34,347 nt of DNA from Geobacter sp. UBA6802 (GCA_002452325.1 DKFG01000030.1:6142-40488); one strand, 5' to 3'; shown: positions 16,801 through 25,598, numbered from the stretch's first letter. Notes: generated from the sequence alone by a model not told the origin. Translations and numbers: made by a program.

Positions 16801-19800
16801 CTGAACGATTGAAGGTGGGAATAATGACACTGATGAGCGGTCGTCTCACGGAAACGGCTGAAGACCGAATCAAGCGGTCCGGTCCGGCGTGGCTACCCGG
16901 AGACAACAACGGATGCGTGGTATCCGGGTAGGCGGTGTCTACTACCCCCAGGGTTTCGACATTATTCAGCAGCTCTTTCAGAAGTGGTACGTACCAACGC
17001 TGACCCAGTGGATGCATGAGGGAGGGGATATGCAGCGCATAGCCTGCCGCCTGCTTTGTTGCGGCATCCATAAAGCTGTCAGCGGCAAGAACCGGCACCG
17101 GTATCACCCGTATCGGGATCTGTCCCGTGCAGCTTTCCGCCAACTCGTTCGTATCCGGGCGATCCGTAATCAGCAAAATTTCCATGTCGCGGATGATATT
17201 GGCCTGAATCGCTTTGATCGTCCGCCATACCGCCGCAGGATCGTTGGCGGCATGCGCACCCAAGGGAAGTGCCGCAGTAATCAGCGGCTGCTGCGGCAGC
17301 AAACGGGAGAAACGCTTGTGCCGCAGGTATGCCCGGTGCCATTCATCAAAAAAGTGCGACCAGTCGTTACCCATACCACTCTTTGAGGCATCGTGGAACC
17401 GGTACGCCGATAATATTTGCGGAATATGGACTAGATCGTTGTGTTTTGCCGCCCGCAGCCAGAATTCGTAGTCCATCGCCATGTTCAGGCTAACGTCAAA
17501 AAATCCCACCTTATCCAGCAGCGAGCGCTTAAAAAACACCGAAGGCTGCGTGGGGATAATCCAGTCATCCCAGTATCGAATAATATCTTCAAAGGTCTTG
17601 GTACGATTGACCACTTTAATCGTGCGGTCAGAACCTTCGTAAAACCAGAGACAATCACCAAGCACCAGGTGTGTCGCCGGATTGTCACGGAACTCGTCGG
17701 CAACCCGCTGAAACGCCCCCTCCAGATAATAATCATCTGAATTGATCCAGGCTATGATATCGCCCGATGCCATCCGCAGCCCCTTGTTCAGGGCGTCCGT
17801 CTGCCCCTTGTCGGGCTCGGACACCCAGGTGAGATGGGGATAACGTCTCAGAACATCAATGGTGCCGTCAGTTGAACCACCGTCAATCACGATATGTTCA
17901 AAATGAGGGTAGTTCTGAGCCAGCACGCTCTGAATGGTCTGCTCTATGTATCGCCCTTGATTAAAGCTTGGAGTAACAACAGATATCTTAGGCACTTGCT
18001 TAGCTGGCTCAGGTTCCGGTGGTTTAACGAATAGAAAAATATTCGAACCAGAACAGGGGGCTTGATAAAACTCTGACAAGCCATGTTCCTGAACAAACTC
18101 GTCAGCAGCCCGGATAACTCCTGGCCAGACATCAATATAGTCATGGCCGATCATCACACCACCGGGCCTAAGCTTGGGAAACCATGCGCGTATATCGTCC
18201 CGGCATCCTTCGTACGAATGATCACCGTCAATAAAAATCAGGTCCGCGCATGCTTCGGGAAACTGGGCTGCTGCATCAATACTGTCCATCTGTAACGGCA
18301 TAACCAAATGGGCAATATTCTTTTCATCCATGTTACGTTTGAAAGTTTCAAGTACCCCCCCGTTCCAGATATCCACGCAGATTATCCGGGCAGTGTTGTT
18401 AGCGGAATCACAAAGTGCTTTCGCCATGATATAGGCAGAAAGCCCCTGGTGACTGCCCACCTCAATGATGGTGCCGCCCGAAGGGAGCTGACGGGCAAGG
18501 GAGTACAGCAGATTGACATCACCCCGCGCAAGGTAACCGGTAATGCCGTCAACCGTAACAAGACCATAGGGATGATTCGGTACTGGTACAAAGTCGAAAG
18601 AATGCTGTGGAAAACCGGGGTTGCGTACGGCAGACTCAGCATAAGCTTTTGAAAAAAGTTTCTCATACAATGATATGAGATGCGAGTCAGGAACGGTCAT
18701 GCTATTGCTGATACGTAAAACATCACAACTGTTTTCCCTATAACCATCGGCTATTCTCTGAATGTATTTATGGACCTCAGACACATAGGTGTCTTTTAAA
18801 AAACTACTTCTTACCGTGTTTACAGCGTTGACGGAAAACTCGCGCAATAGCTCCCTGTTTTGAATCAGAGACATCATTTTTAATGCAAGATCCTCGGCAG
18901 TGCCGTCATACAGCAATCCATTATATTGATCAGTAAGTATCTCTGGAGTCCCTCCAGAGTTCCTGCCAATAACAGGTGTGCCACAGGCAAGTGATTCAAT
19001 TGTAACGCGTCCCAGCGCTTCATATCTTGAACACATTAAAGTTACATCTGCATTCAGGAAAATATCGGCTGGATCTTTGACGTAACCAATCAGGGTTACG
19101 CTGTTTTCAATATTATGCAGACGCAGTAACTCGGATATCCAGGCGGTCTCACCACGTCCGGCGATTATCAGTTGTGTGTCGGGATGCTTTTCAAGAACCT
19201 TTGACAAGGCATGAATAGCTACATCATGTCCTTTAGTCCGATGGATCAGGCCAGCAAGCACAAATGTAATAGGTGAGTTAATCCGGGGGGCTTTGCGACG
19301 GTGAAAATCGTATAACTCCTGATCTGAGTAGATGCCGTTATAAATTACCTTTCCGGTAACTCCGTAGCGATCATAAAAATAGCTGCCTAATGACTTTGAA
19401 ATGAATATACGACCTTCTGATAATCTAAGCAGCCAGGAAAACACGCTGGATCCGGTGTCAGGAAAAATGTTGTAATCCAGATCGCCAAACTCTCGTATAT
19501 GCCATATATGAGGCTTGTTAAGCATCCTGGCGACAATCAAACCGACGTCTGTAACAGAACTATTTGAATATATTAAATCAACTTCATTTTTTTGACAAAA
19601 CTGCGCGGCAAGAACAAGGTTTTCATGTATCGAAGCAAGTCGTTCTTGAGCTGTCGGCGTCTCTTTTGATTGCTCTGAAAAAAACCAGGGGAATTGAACA
19701 ACGTTATACGCCACAGTTATCGTGTCGAGATAGTCGGTCAGCTCTCCGTACTCGGGGCAGAATACCGTAATGCGGTAGCCTAGTGTAGACAAACCCTCCA

Positions 19801-20875
19801 CAAGTGTAATCAAAGACCGGTTTGCACCAAACAGTTCAGAGTAATGTGTAAAAAAAGCGACGTGCAAATGCCTTAGAGAACCGCAACTGCTTTGGGGTAG
19901 AGCCAAGATGTTCCCGCGAGTTTTGTTTTTATACAAGGAATCAAAAAAGCTCAGGATTTTATCTGCTCTATGATCATAGGTGTGGTGTTGGAGTACCAGA
20001 TCTCTGCCTTTTTGTCTGATTTTGCTCGCATAGTCTTTGTCTGCTAACAGCTTTTGGATATGCCGGGCTGTATCTCCCGGCGCCCGTGAATAAAGAATCG
20101 CATCGCCAAACGTTGCCTCCAGCTCTGGATAGTATTCAGAAATAAAACAGACGCCGCACGATAAGGCTTCAAAAACACGATTATTTATCATGCCGGCTGC
20201 CCGCTGTCTGTCCTCTGTAGTGCCAAGTACAACCTGTGCTGAACTATAGAGCTTGGCTATGTCCCCTTTTGGTAACGGCCCCTTCCAAAATTCTGACAAG
20301 GCTGGATGAGTACCCCATCCTGTACCGTACAAGGCAAAATCAAACGGCGTCGCTTCGCCTAGAATAAGATCAATAATTTGATGCGATTTGTTGGGGTGGT
20401 AAAGGCCAAGATAGACAACGTCATGGCAGTATTCATGCATGATGTTGGTTCTTTGAAATTCAGTCGGATCAGAGGCCAACATCAAGAAAATTGTAGGTTT
20501 AAGCTTTGATAGAATCTCAAGTGTTTTTTGAGAGTTTGTACAATACCCATCTACATCAAATGCAACAACATCATCAAAATGTAAAAAAGAAAGATTCCAA
20601 AAAAGAATTATGCAGTGAGGGTTTGTTTTCCTTATTAAAGCAATAACTTCCTTTAATTGTTCACTCCAGCCTTCGATAATAAACAGATCCAGTTTGTCAT
20701 AATGTAATGTTGAATAATGCCCTGGCCCATATCTCTTGACGTCTGCTACTCTCGGATTTCGCAAAAACGCTTTCATTAAACCAGCAGTGGTTATCTCTGA
20801 ACCGGAAATCATTCCGTCAGGTCGTTCAAGTGTTTGCGAATGAACACCTATGTGCAACTGGTTGCAGCTTGTCAT
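13853..20875 (-). CDS. giant GT1-GT4-methyltransferase-GT2-GT2-TPR-GT2 fusion
   Basis: One uninterrupted frame of 2340 residues. About 1-320: CgeB-like/GT1 transferase (NNRVFEALSCGVCFISEYYP). About 335-710: GT4 (HVAFFTHYSELFGANRSL, EALGRVTIESLACGTPVIGR). About 726-955: class I SAM methyltransferase (IIEVGSHQGLSAY, FIDGDHSYEG). About 963-1190: GT2 (ISVVTPSFNQGRYIEQTIQS, WINSDDYY). About 1195-1335: unclear. About 1345-1570: GT2 (LISVIIPTFNRSAILRR, LNDDALLAPNA). About 1570-1940: no known family seen. About 1950-2025: TPR. About 2045-2320: GT2 close to the 11479-12306 enzyme (NVGAPAARNWL, YLDDDVDVPPDW). No signal peptide or membrane segment is visible. It could assemble and methylate an oligosaccharide without releasing it. 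GC content drops in the N-terminal part (beyond about 18700). Confidence 0.9.
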   Translation of the reverse strand: MTSCNQLHIGVHSQTLERPDGMISGSEITTAGLMKAFLRNPRVADVKRYGPGHYSTLHYDKLDLFIIEGWSEQLKEVIALIRKTNPHCIILFWNLSFLHFDDVVAFDVDGYCTNSQKTLEILSKLKPTIFLMLASDPTEFQRTNIMHEYCHDVVYLGLYHPNKSHQIIDLILGEATPFDFALYGTGWGTHPALSEFWKGPLPKGDIAKLYSSAQVVLGTTEDRQRAAGMINNRVFEALSCGVCFISEYYPELEATFGDAILYSRAPGDTARHIQKLLADKDYASKIRQKGRDLVLQHHTYDHRADKILSFFDSLYKNKTRGNILALPQSSCGSLRHLHVAFFTHYSELFGANRSLITLVEGLSTLGYRITVFCPEYGELTDYLDTITVAYNVVQFPWFFSEQSKETPTAQERLASIHENLVLAAQFCQKNEVDLIYSNSSVTDVGLIVARMLNKPHIWHIREFGDLDYNIFPDTGSSVFSWLLRLSEGRIFISKSLGSYFYDRYGVTGKVIYNGIYSDQELYDFHRRKAPRINSPITFVLAGLIHRTKGHDVAIHALSKVLEKHPDTQLIIAGRGETAWISELLRLHNIENSVTLIGYVKDPADIFLNADVTLMCSRYEALGRVTIESLACGTPVIGRNSGGTPEILTDQYNGLLYDGTAEDLALKMMSLIQNRELLREFSVNAVNTVRSSFLKDTYVSEVHKYIQRIADGYRENSCDVLRISNSMTVPDSHLISLYEKLFSKAYAESAVRNPGFPQHSFDFVPVPNHPYGLVTVDGITGYLARGDVNLLYSLARQLPSGGTIIEVGSHQGLSAYIMAKALCDSANNTARIICVDIWNGGVLETFKRNMDEKNIAHLVMPLQMDSIDAAAQFPEACADLIFIDGDHSYEGCRDDIRAWFPKLRPGGVMIGHDYIDVWPGVIRAADEFVQEHGLSEFYQAPCSGSNIFLFVKPPEPEPAKQVPKISVVTPSFNQGRYIEQTIQSVLAQNYPHFEHIVIDGGSTDGTIDVLRRYPHLTWVSEPDKGQTDALNKGLRMASGDIIAWINSDDYYLEGAFQRVADEFRDNPATHLVLGDCLWFYEGSDRTIKVVNRTKTFEDIIRYWDDWIIPTQPSVFFKRSLLDKVGFFDVSLNMAMDYEFWLRAAKHNDLVHIPQILSAYRFHDASKSGMGNDWSHFFDEWHRAYLRHKRFSRLLPQQPLITAALPLGAHAANDPAAVWRTIKAIQANIIRDMEILLITDRPDTNELAESCTGQIPIRVIPVPVLAADSFMDAATKQAAGYALHIPSLMHPLGQRWYVPLLKELLNNVETLGVVDTAYPDTTHPLLSPGSHAGPDRLIRSSAVSVRRPLISVIIPTFNRSAILRRCLEHLAGQTLDAEQFEVIVCDDGSTDATAEVVRNLRTGFNLHYLCQENTGPAAARNLGVRKATGEYILFLNDDALLAPNALEIHLAEHQRLANPKAAVLGLFSMHPEFTDTAKPVGCCLDYSDLIFDYCTMQPDTPYGYEKFYTCNISLNRAFMLTGDLFDAAFVRLAGGEDIEYGYRLQHRGTKIYYRPDCTALHAHAITPEGLGRMFITRGQGGTLHFTRHNNLPHHYARMTPADAERFRCNHLRLEPVVSELGELVHKIDALTYQSTVTSMPPILEREHDLGFMYLWKLADEQLDATLTALCAHTQNLHQQLIQASIRSLEETALQLFPVLNFIKWYYDTVGIVTSEHLSALMELDRKAGRHGAEAQKGASYLIVPVVPDYRKSWQPAPIHRPPTVPAWSASTCLLDRIPFRTTPATEGRLVEPFRFFQRQFQRRIQDGNLVAVRYLEIANGIFDTSHGQAPPELLGMGYYTLLRMLEEKPYLEEVCDYIRHLSQAVRGPDPGMEEMSGWMEQFRSIRQDKNRVQELLTAFEYEEADLLLAKLTDQCPGDPELLWEQTTRLIATEREWEPLLRQRETFFTGSPYAWWWHWTMGASLFRCGNYEAACKPLEASLSLRDNSHTANLLAECYFRLGERNSAMNLWRESLRYDPLQMHLYLKMHDCMTGADRMVQHDLTGENICVLIYCWNKRDVLEATLKGLAASNLGTATILMLDNNSTDGTGDLMEQAVALFPRNRCRVIHLPTNVGAPAARNWLMAQPEARQADYIAYLDDDVDVPPDWLGRLLATLKAFPKAGVAGSRIVDPLRLPVLQYGGVFLDVAEENSLRVTCKHGNENDYGQLNYIRSCVSVMGCCHLFRNVALYDVGEFDVRFSPSQVDDIEHDLRTVQKGYAVIYNGYNRVVHHQKTGKQSILNRAAKGNVEGNVHKMITKHPVEEMRRIKLEAEELDRQYLRQKIDELHAAEMLNGVRDVQFGLI

Positions 20876-20921
20876 GACAGCCCCATTAATTGATGATTTG
20901 TATTAACGAAATGATTTGTGC

Positions 20922-21581
20922 CTAAGTAAGGGCATTCAATGATTTCCGAGCCCAACCCCAATTTCCCACAATTTTAATTTCTTCGTACGATGGATGTTGC
21001 CGAACCAATAACTCAAAAACCTCCCCAACTTGATGCGCAGACCTATAGTCATCAGGCATTGACTTCGTTTCCGGCAGGTCTTTCCATGATGGTGAATTTG
21101 CAAATGACCAACACAAATCATCAAAAATTATCCAGCCACCGGGCTTAAGCAGTTTGTCACAGAGAAAGAAATCTAATCCGGCTCGCTCCCAACTGTGATA
21201 TCCGTCAACAAAACAAAGATCATATTTCGGATGGCATTTACCGTCTAATGTGCTCATTGAAATAATTTTTCGGAGTTCCCATTGAGAACCCAGGTTGCTG
21301 AAAATTGGATTAATATAACTTTGCAATCCCAGATGTTCGGCTAGTTCTACTATATTTGGTTTGATAAACTGTGCACTTACCAAGTCAATTGCATCTATAA
21401 GGCCCTCACCAATTTCATCCAAGGCGCTAGCCATAAACAAGGTTGATTTGCCATGAAACATTCCTATCTCCAAAATACTTCTGGTGTTCGAATTCAAAAT
21501 AAAGTCGTATAAGCGCTTCCCGTCGTCATTGCTTATTACAGGTAACTGGCCTATTTCGCTTAAAATGTGATCAAATTTCAT
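20922..21581 (-). CDS. class I SAM methyltransferase (Methyltransf_24 type)
   Basis: 219 residues from the ATG at 21581, which has AAGGAG 9 bases upstream. The frame is open to 21653, but that part overlaps the upstream gene and is unlikely. Motif I is SILEIGMFHGKSTLFMA; later come CFVDGYHSWE and LLKPGGWIIFDDLCW. This family methylates small molecules or sugars (rhamnosyl O-methyltransferase and CmcI-like members). It resembles the methyltransferase domains in both flanking large proteins (shared DG-x-HS and PGG/DD blocks), so three related copies occur within 11 kb. It starts 13 bases after the upstream stop. O-methylation of a glycan sugar is the likely role. Confidence 0.88.
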   Translation of the reverse strand: MKFDHILSEIGQLPVISNDDGKRLYDFILNSNTRSILEIGMFHGKSTLFMASALDEIGEGLIDAIDLVSAQFIKPNIVELAEHLGLQSYINPIFSNLGSQWELRKIISMSTLDGKCHPKYDLCFVDGYHSWERAGLDFFLCDKLLKPGGWIIFDDLCWSFANSPSWKDLPETKSMPDDYRSAHQVGEVFELLVRQHPSYEEIKIVGNWGWARKSLNALT

Positions 21582-21594
21582 ATTATACAGCTCC

Positions 21595-24294
21595 TTAATT
21601 AATCTTCCTGGAAACAACATATGACGTAAAACCCTTGAATAAGCCGTCTGCAAGACTGGTATCGTAGCGAGGCATCAAGCGGACAAATGGGGCTGATTCA
21701 AGGTATTGAGCATAGAAGTTGAGAGAGTTTTTATAAACAATAATCAGCTTATTGAAAAAAACTGCTAGAGGAACCATCTGATTGTAGTCATTCAGGAATC
21801 TGTCAACACCAGCTTTAACACCTGGCCAATCCCTATGAAATATGTCATCGACAATTATAATTCCATGTTCACTCAGTACTGAAGTAGCAAATACGAGATC
21901 TGAATATGTTTCCTCCGTTGAATGTCCACCATCTATACTCACTATTCTCATCGTTCCGCGTACGTCAGCGAGGCTGAGACCGGATGAATCCTTTATTAAC
22001 AACTTTACAAAACCATAATTACTGGTCAGTTTTGCAATATTATTCGTAAAGTCTGATAAATTGGCGCCGCACCCTGATTTTGATTGATTCAGATACTGCA
22101 TGTCAAAAATATCATTCACGTAAAGCAGCTCTCCCTCTCTGGCAAACGTCATGAGCATCAAGGTGAGTTTTCCCTTGTATGCTCCTATCTCGAACAGATC
22201 CCCCTGCACAGATTCAAATTTTTGTATGTTATTAAAGTAGGAAAGTATTTCGACCGCTTCCCACATGAACCAACCTTCTATTGACTCGAATAAACGAGAG
22301 TATAAAGGAAGCAAGTAAGAATTATCACGCGCGTGAACTAACTGGCGCGCCGATTTAAGAGGCTTTGCTCCGCCAGTTGCGGGAGGCGGTGCATGCATCA
22401 GTAGTTGCTGTTTCCATCTATTAAGAAATTTTTCTTTATTGATCAGCAGATATTTCCGCAAAGGGCCGGACGGATCAAGCCCTGCCGTTACAGAGCCATA
22501 ATGAATGATACGGGCCAGCGGCTGATACATAACCTTGTAACCACGTTCACGTAGCCTGAAGCAGAAGTCGGTTTCTTCGTAATAAGCAGGGGCATAAACT
22601 TCATCAAAGCCACCCAGCTCCCGGAATACTATTGTGGGTATCAGCAGACATGCACCAGAACAGTAGTCAACTTCGCATGCAACATTATAGAGCGGCCTAT
22701 CCGGGTCATCTCCCCTGCCGAAGTTCAGTGCGGAACCATCTTGGAAAACGATAGCTCCCGCCTCCTGCAATGTACCGTCGGGGTAAATCAGTTTTGCTCC
22801 GACAGCGCCCACCTTTTGATCGTTCTCAACGGTAGCAATCAGGTGGTGTAGCCACTGTAGCTGTGGCAACGTATCGTTATTAAGGAATACCAGATAGTTG
22901 CCTCGTGCAACTGCTGCACCTTGGTTGCAGGCGATGGTGTAGCCGACATTTTCATGATTTGTGATAATTGTTACATCGCCTGAAAGATTATTGAGGTACT
23001 CCCTGGTGCCGTCAGTAGAGCCATTATCTATTATTATAACTTCATACGCGATATCGCTGATTGAACTGATAAGTGAACGAATGCAGTTTTTGGTGTAATC
23101 AAGCTTATTAAATACAGGAATAATTATGGAGGCAATGAATGTTGTATGGACAGTTGTCTCCTTGTTTTCAATTGCTAATTCATGAATATTGGTAGGCGCT
23201 GTAACACCTGATAATGCTGCGCGTGTTACCTCAAGATATGATCTGCCGAACTTCTGATCCGGTTCCAGGTGATTGCCTTCACCCCACTCATTCCAAGCGT
23301 TAACAAAAACCAAGCGCTCGTCAGGCGGAAGATGCTGAACCGTGTTGACGGCATGGCGGAGCCAGCGCTGATAGACTGCTGGAGAAGAGTTGATAAAAAT
23401 GACGGCATCTGACTTCCGTCGTGGTGAGTTATCCCATGCAGGGGTGACACAAGGGTACCGAGTATAGGAAACACCCGGCTTTTTACACATCTTCTCCACA
23501 ACCGTTGAATAGTCATAGACCCTGTGTGTACCGTATGCTGGATTCTCCAGCTTTTGTCCCAGCTCCCGCCAGTCCGGCTGAAACTCGATCGCTGCATCAA
23601 AGCCGAGTGCGACCGGATCAGTGTGCTCATCGGAAAAGCTTTCAACACGACACAGGTAGATTTCGCCGAGACCGGATTTTCTGGCAAAATCACGCCAGAT
23701 TGTCGTGGTTTTCAGCGGACTCGGCAACCGGTTTGCTCGATACACAAGAAACAGTGGTTTGCCATTTATCCGTATGTATCGTTTGTCCTCAAAGAAGTTG
23801 AGCAGGTAGTGAAAATGCCTGATGTCATCTGCATCTGAATAGTTCTGGCTAATCAGCGTTTCACCGCTCCTGCCATCCCAGGCCCTGGTCCAATCTTCAT
23901 TCGCCCAGCATAGGCAAAAGGGGAAGTCAGGTTCACCCGATTTCAGCATCTGGTGGAGCGGGGTTTCCAGCAGCAGTTTGCCGTTAAACCAGTAGTGATA
24001 GAAACAGAAGCCATGAATTCCGTATTCTTGGGCTAAGGCGGCCTGAGCATTCAGTGAGGAAGGATCGGAAAGGTCATAATAGCCAAGATCAGATGGCACA
24101 TGGGGCTGGTAGTGGCCATCGAAGAGGGGTTGCGCCTTTGTGACGTTCGTCCATTCAGTAAAGCCCTTGCCCCACCATTCGTCATTTTCGGGGATGGTGT
24201 GGAATTGAGGGAGATGAAAAGCAATAAGACGCGGCCCATTGGCGGTTGGGGTTGCATCCTGGCATTTAAGTATAACCTTAGCTTCTGCAGTCAA
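21595..24294 (-). CDS. WbsX (GH99-like)-GT2-methyltransferase fusion
   Basis: 899 residues. About 20-360 is the WbsX/GH99-like domain of polysaccharide loci (RLIAFHLPQFHTIPENDEWW, GKGFTEWTNV, FCFYHYWF, NEWGEGNHLEPDQKFGRSYL). About 380-630 is a GT2 (SIIIPVFNKLDYTKNC, IIDNGSTDGT, FLNNDTLP, YEETDFCFRLRE). About 690-870 is a methyltransferase (LFEIGAYKGKLTLML, IDGGHSTEETY, IIIVDDIFH). The start is TTG at 24294, with AGGAG 7 bases upstream. WbsX-type domains recur in O-antigen and exopolysaccharide clusters; their exact activity is not established. The fusion suggests that trimming or transfer, elongation and methylation act on one glycan. It is the first gene after the 185-base gap holding the hairpin and candidate promoter. 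Confidence 0.9.
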   Translation of the reverse strand: MTAEAKVILKCQDATPTANGPRLIAFHLPQFHTIPENDEWWGKGFTEWTNVTKAQPLFDGHYQPHVPSDLGYYDLSDPSSLNAQAALAQEYGIHGFCFYHYWFNGKLLLETPLHQMLKSGEPDFPFCLCWANEDWTRAWDGRSGETLISQNYSDADDIRHFHYLLNFFEDKRYIRINGKPLFLVYRANRLPSPLKTTTIWRDFARKSGLGEIYLCRVESFSDEHTDPVALGFDAAIEFQPDWRELGQKLENPAYGTHRVYDYSTVVEKMCKKPGVSYTRYPCVTPAWDNSPRRKSDAVIFINSSPAVYQRWLRHAVNTVQHLPPDERLVFVNAWNEWGEGNHLEPDQKFGRSYLEVTRAALSGVTAPTNIHELAIENKETTVHTTFIASIIIPVFNKLDYTKNCIRSLISSISDIAYEVIIIDNGSTDGTREYLNNLSGDVTIITNHENVGYTIACNQGAAVARGNYLVFLNNDTLPQLQWLHHLIATVENDQKVGAVGAKLIYPDGTLQEAGAIVFQDGSALNFGRGDDPDRPLYNVACEVDYCSGACLLIPTIVFRELGGFDEVYAPAYYEETDFCFRLRERGYKVMYQPLARIIHYGSVTAGLDPSGPLRKYLLINKEKFLNRWKQQLLMHAPPPATGGAKPLKSARQLVHARDNSYLLPLYSRLFESIEGWFMWEAVEILSYFNNIQKFESVQGDLFEIGAYKGKLTLMLMTFAREGELLYVNDIFDMQYLNQSKSGCGANLSDFTNNIAKLTSNYGFVKLLIKDSSGLSLADVRGTMRIVSIDGGHSTEETYSDLVFATSVLSEHGIIIVDDIFHRDWPGVKAGVDRFLNDYNQMVPLAVFFNKLIIVYKNSLNFYAQYLESAPFVRLMPRYDTSLADGLFKGFTSYVVSRKIN

Positions 24295-24360
24295 AATTAC
24301 TCTCCTGAGATGGATGCAGTGTGCTCATTTACCATCCTAATCCATGTATATGCATACGAC

Positions 24361-24390
24361 TTTATAAGGGTAGCACCATCTTACAGTAAA
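24361..24390 (-). promoter_or_regulatory. candidate sigma-70-type promoter
   Basis: On the minus strand TTTACT (24390-24385) and TATAAA (24366-24361) are separated by 18 bases. They lie about 70 bases upstream of the TTG start at 24294, in the largest gap of the minus-strand gene run. The -35 match is 4 of 6 and the -10 match 5 of 6, so this is suggestive only. Confidence 0.4.
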
Positions 24391-24401
24391 AAATATTGTG
24401 A

Positions 24402-24432
24402 GTTTCAGCTGGTTAGGTGAACCAGCTGAAAC
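24402..24432 (-). terminator. perfect 13-bp hairpin, possible terminator
   Basis: Arms 24402-24414 and 24420-24432 (GTTTCAGCTGGTT and its complement) flank a 5-base loop, 48 bases downstream of the radical SAM stop at 24480. On the minus strand a T-rich stretch follows only after 8 bases (ending ATATTTTTT), so termination efficiency is uncertain. A smaller 7-bp stem with a 3-base loop overlaps the stop codon (24464-24480). Together they probably separate two transcription units. Confidence 0.6.
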
Positions 24433-24479
24433 AGCCACATGAAAAAACAAAAACACGGGTCAAAACAGAGTTCCTCTGT

Positions 24480-25598
24480 TCAAAAAGCCGGACCGCTTAC
24501 CTTGTCTAACCCGCTGCCCTTGAGTGCCACGCCGCAGGGACAGGACCAGCAGAACCTGTCCGGGGCCTCGCCAGCCAGTATCTTTGTGCGCAGGGCAACT
24601 AGCTTAGGATTGTTCCAGAGCGCCATAACGTCAGGATAGTCCGACACGTAGCCCAGCGAGTTCATGTCACCACGTACCACGGCATTGCAGGCGTGCGGCA
24701 CGAGGTTCTCGTCATAGCGTGCTGGGTCCACACCCTTGACGGGCCAAATCTGAATCTTATCCCAGAACACCGAGCAGCGCGCGACCGGGTCACCGAAGGG
24801 GGTGGGCAACGTCAACTCTATACTCTCTCTGGTAGCCTTGGCCAACTCTCGGGCTTCTTGCAGACTTGCCGCGATGTCCCTGTCACCTAGGTGGTAGACG
24901 TTTTCCATGGCAGTAAACTCGTTGAACATGTGCGGGAAGAGGTTTTCGACGTTGAGCCGCAGGCGAATGCCGTGTTTATACAGTGTATTAATGAGCCCTG
25001 GGAGGTTAGCGTGGTTCTCACGCGTGATGATAAAATTGCCAATGATCCGAATACCCGCATCTGAGAGGATTTGTAATGTCGTAAGAAGGTCAGCGAAGGA
25101 GCTACCGCGCTTGATGGCTTCATGTCCGGTGGCTTCGCCGGCCTGAATATCGGTAACAATGTAGGAAATTTGTACCCGACGATCCAGTATCTTTGAAAGG
25201 TAGTCACCGCGTGCCATAACCACACGGTTGAAAGTCGACTGAAACGAGGCCTTGCCGTAGCGCGCGATGACATGGTCGATCATGGCCATGATGTCCGGGT
25301 GCAGAAAGGGCTCGCCCGGGGCACAGATATGCACATGAGGCACCCGGCCGGCGTGGAAGAAGTCTACTTGGCTCTTGAAGCGTACCAAGGGCATGACGTA
25401 CTTTAGACCATAAACATTGGAGCCGCCGTCGCGTGCGTCCAAGGAATGATAAGAGCAGAAGGTGCAATGATTGGTGCACATACTACTGATGCCGATGGTG
25501 ACCCAGCGCGGTGGGTAGTTCAAACGCGCGACACGGAGGCGTTCGCCAGCATAGCATTCTGCGTCGCGAGTCAAGAGTTCTTGTCGGTTTTGACTCAT
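24480..25598 (-). CDS. radical SAM protein with SPASM-like tail
   Basis: About 372 residues from the ATG at 25598; the open frame reaches 25649 but overlaps the upstream gene. An AAAGGAG site sits 12 bases before this ATG. The cluster-binding cysteines are in SSMCTNHCTFCSYH (C41, C45, C48), followed by a HICAPGEPFLHPDI block (variant GGE region). The C-terminal CNAV and CWSCPCGVALK cysteines look like a SPASM/twitch auxiliary cluster. SPASM enzymes often modify peptides, while others act on sugars (dehydrogenation, epimerisation). The gene ends an operon with a zinc-domain methyltransferase and an AsnB fusion, so glycan or flagellin modification is likely; the reaction is unknown. Confidence 0.87.
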   Translation of the reverse strand: MSQNRQELLTRDAECYAGERLRVARLNYPPRWVTIGISSMCTNHCTFCSYHSLDARDGGSNVYGLKYVMPLVRFKSQVDFFHAGRVPHVHICAPGEPFLHPDIMAMIDHVIARYGKASFQSTFNRVVMARGDYLSKILDRRVQISYIVTDIQAGEATGHEAIKRGSSFADLLTTLQILSDAGIRIIGNFIITRENHANLPGLINTLYKHGIRLRLNVENLFPHMFNEFTAMENVYHLGDRDIAASLQEARELAKATRESIELTLPTPFGDPVARCSVFWDKIQIWPVKGVDPARYDENLVPHACNAVVRGDMNSLGYVSDYPDVMALWNNPKLVALRTKILAGEAPDRFCWSCPCGVALKGSGLDKVSGPAF

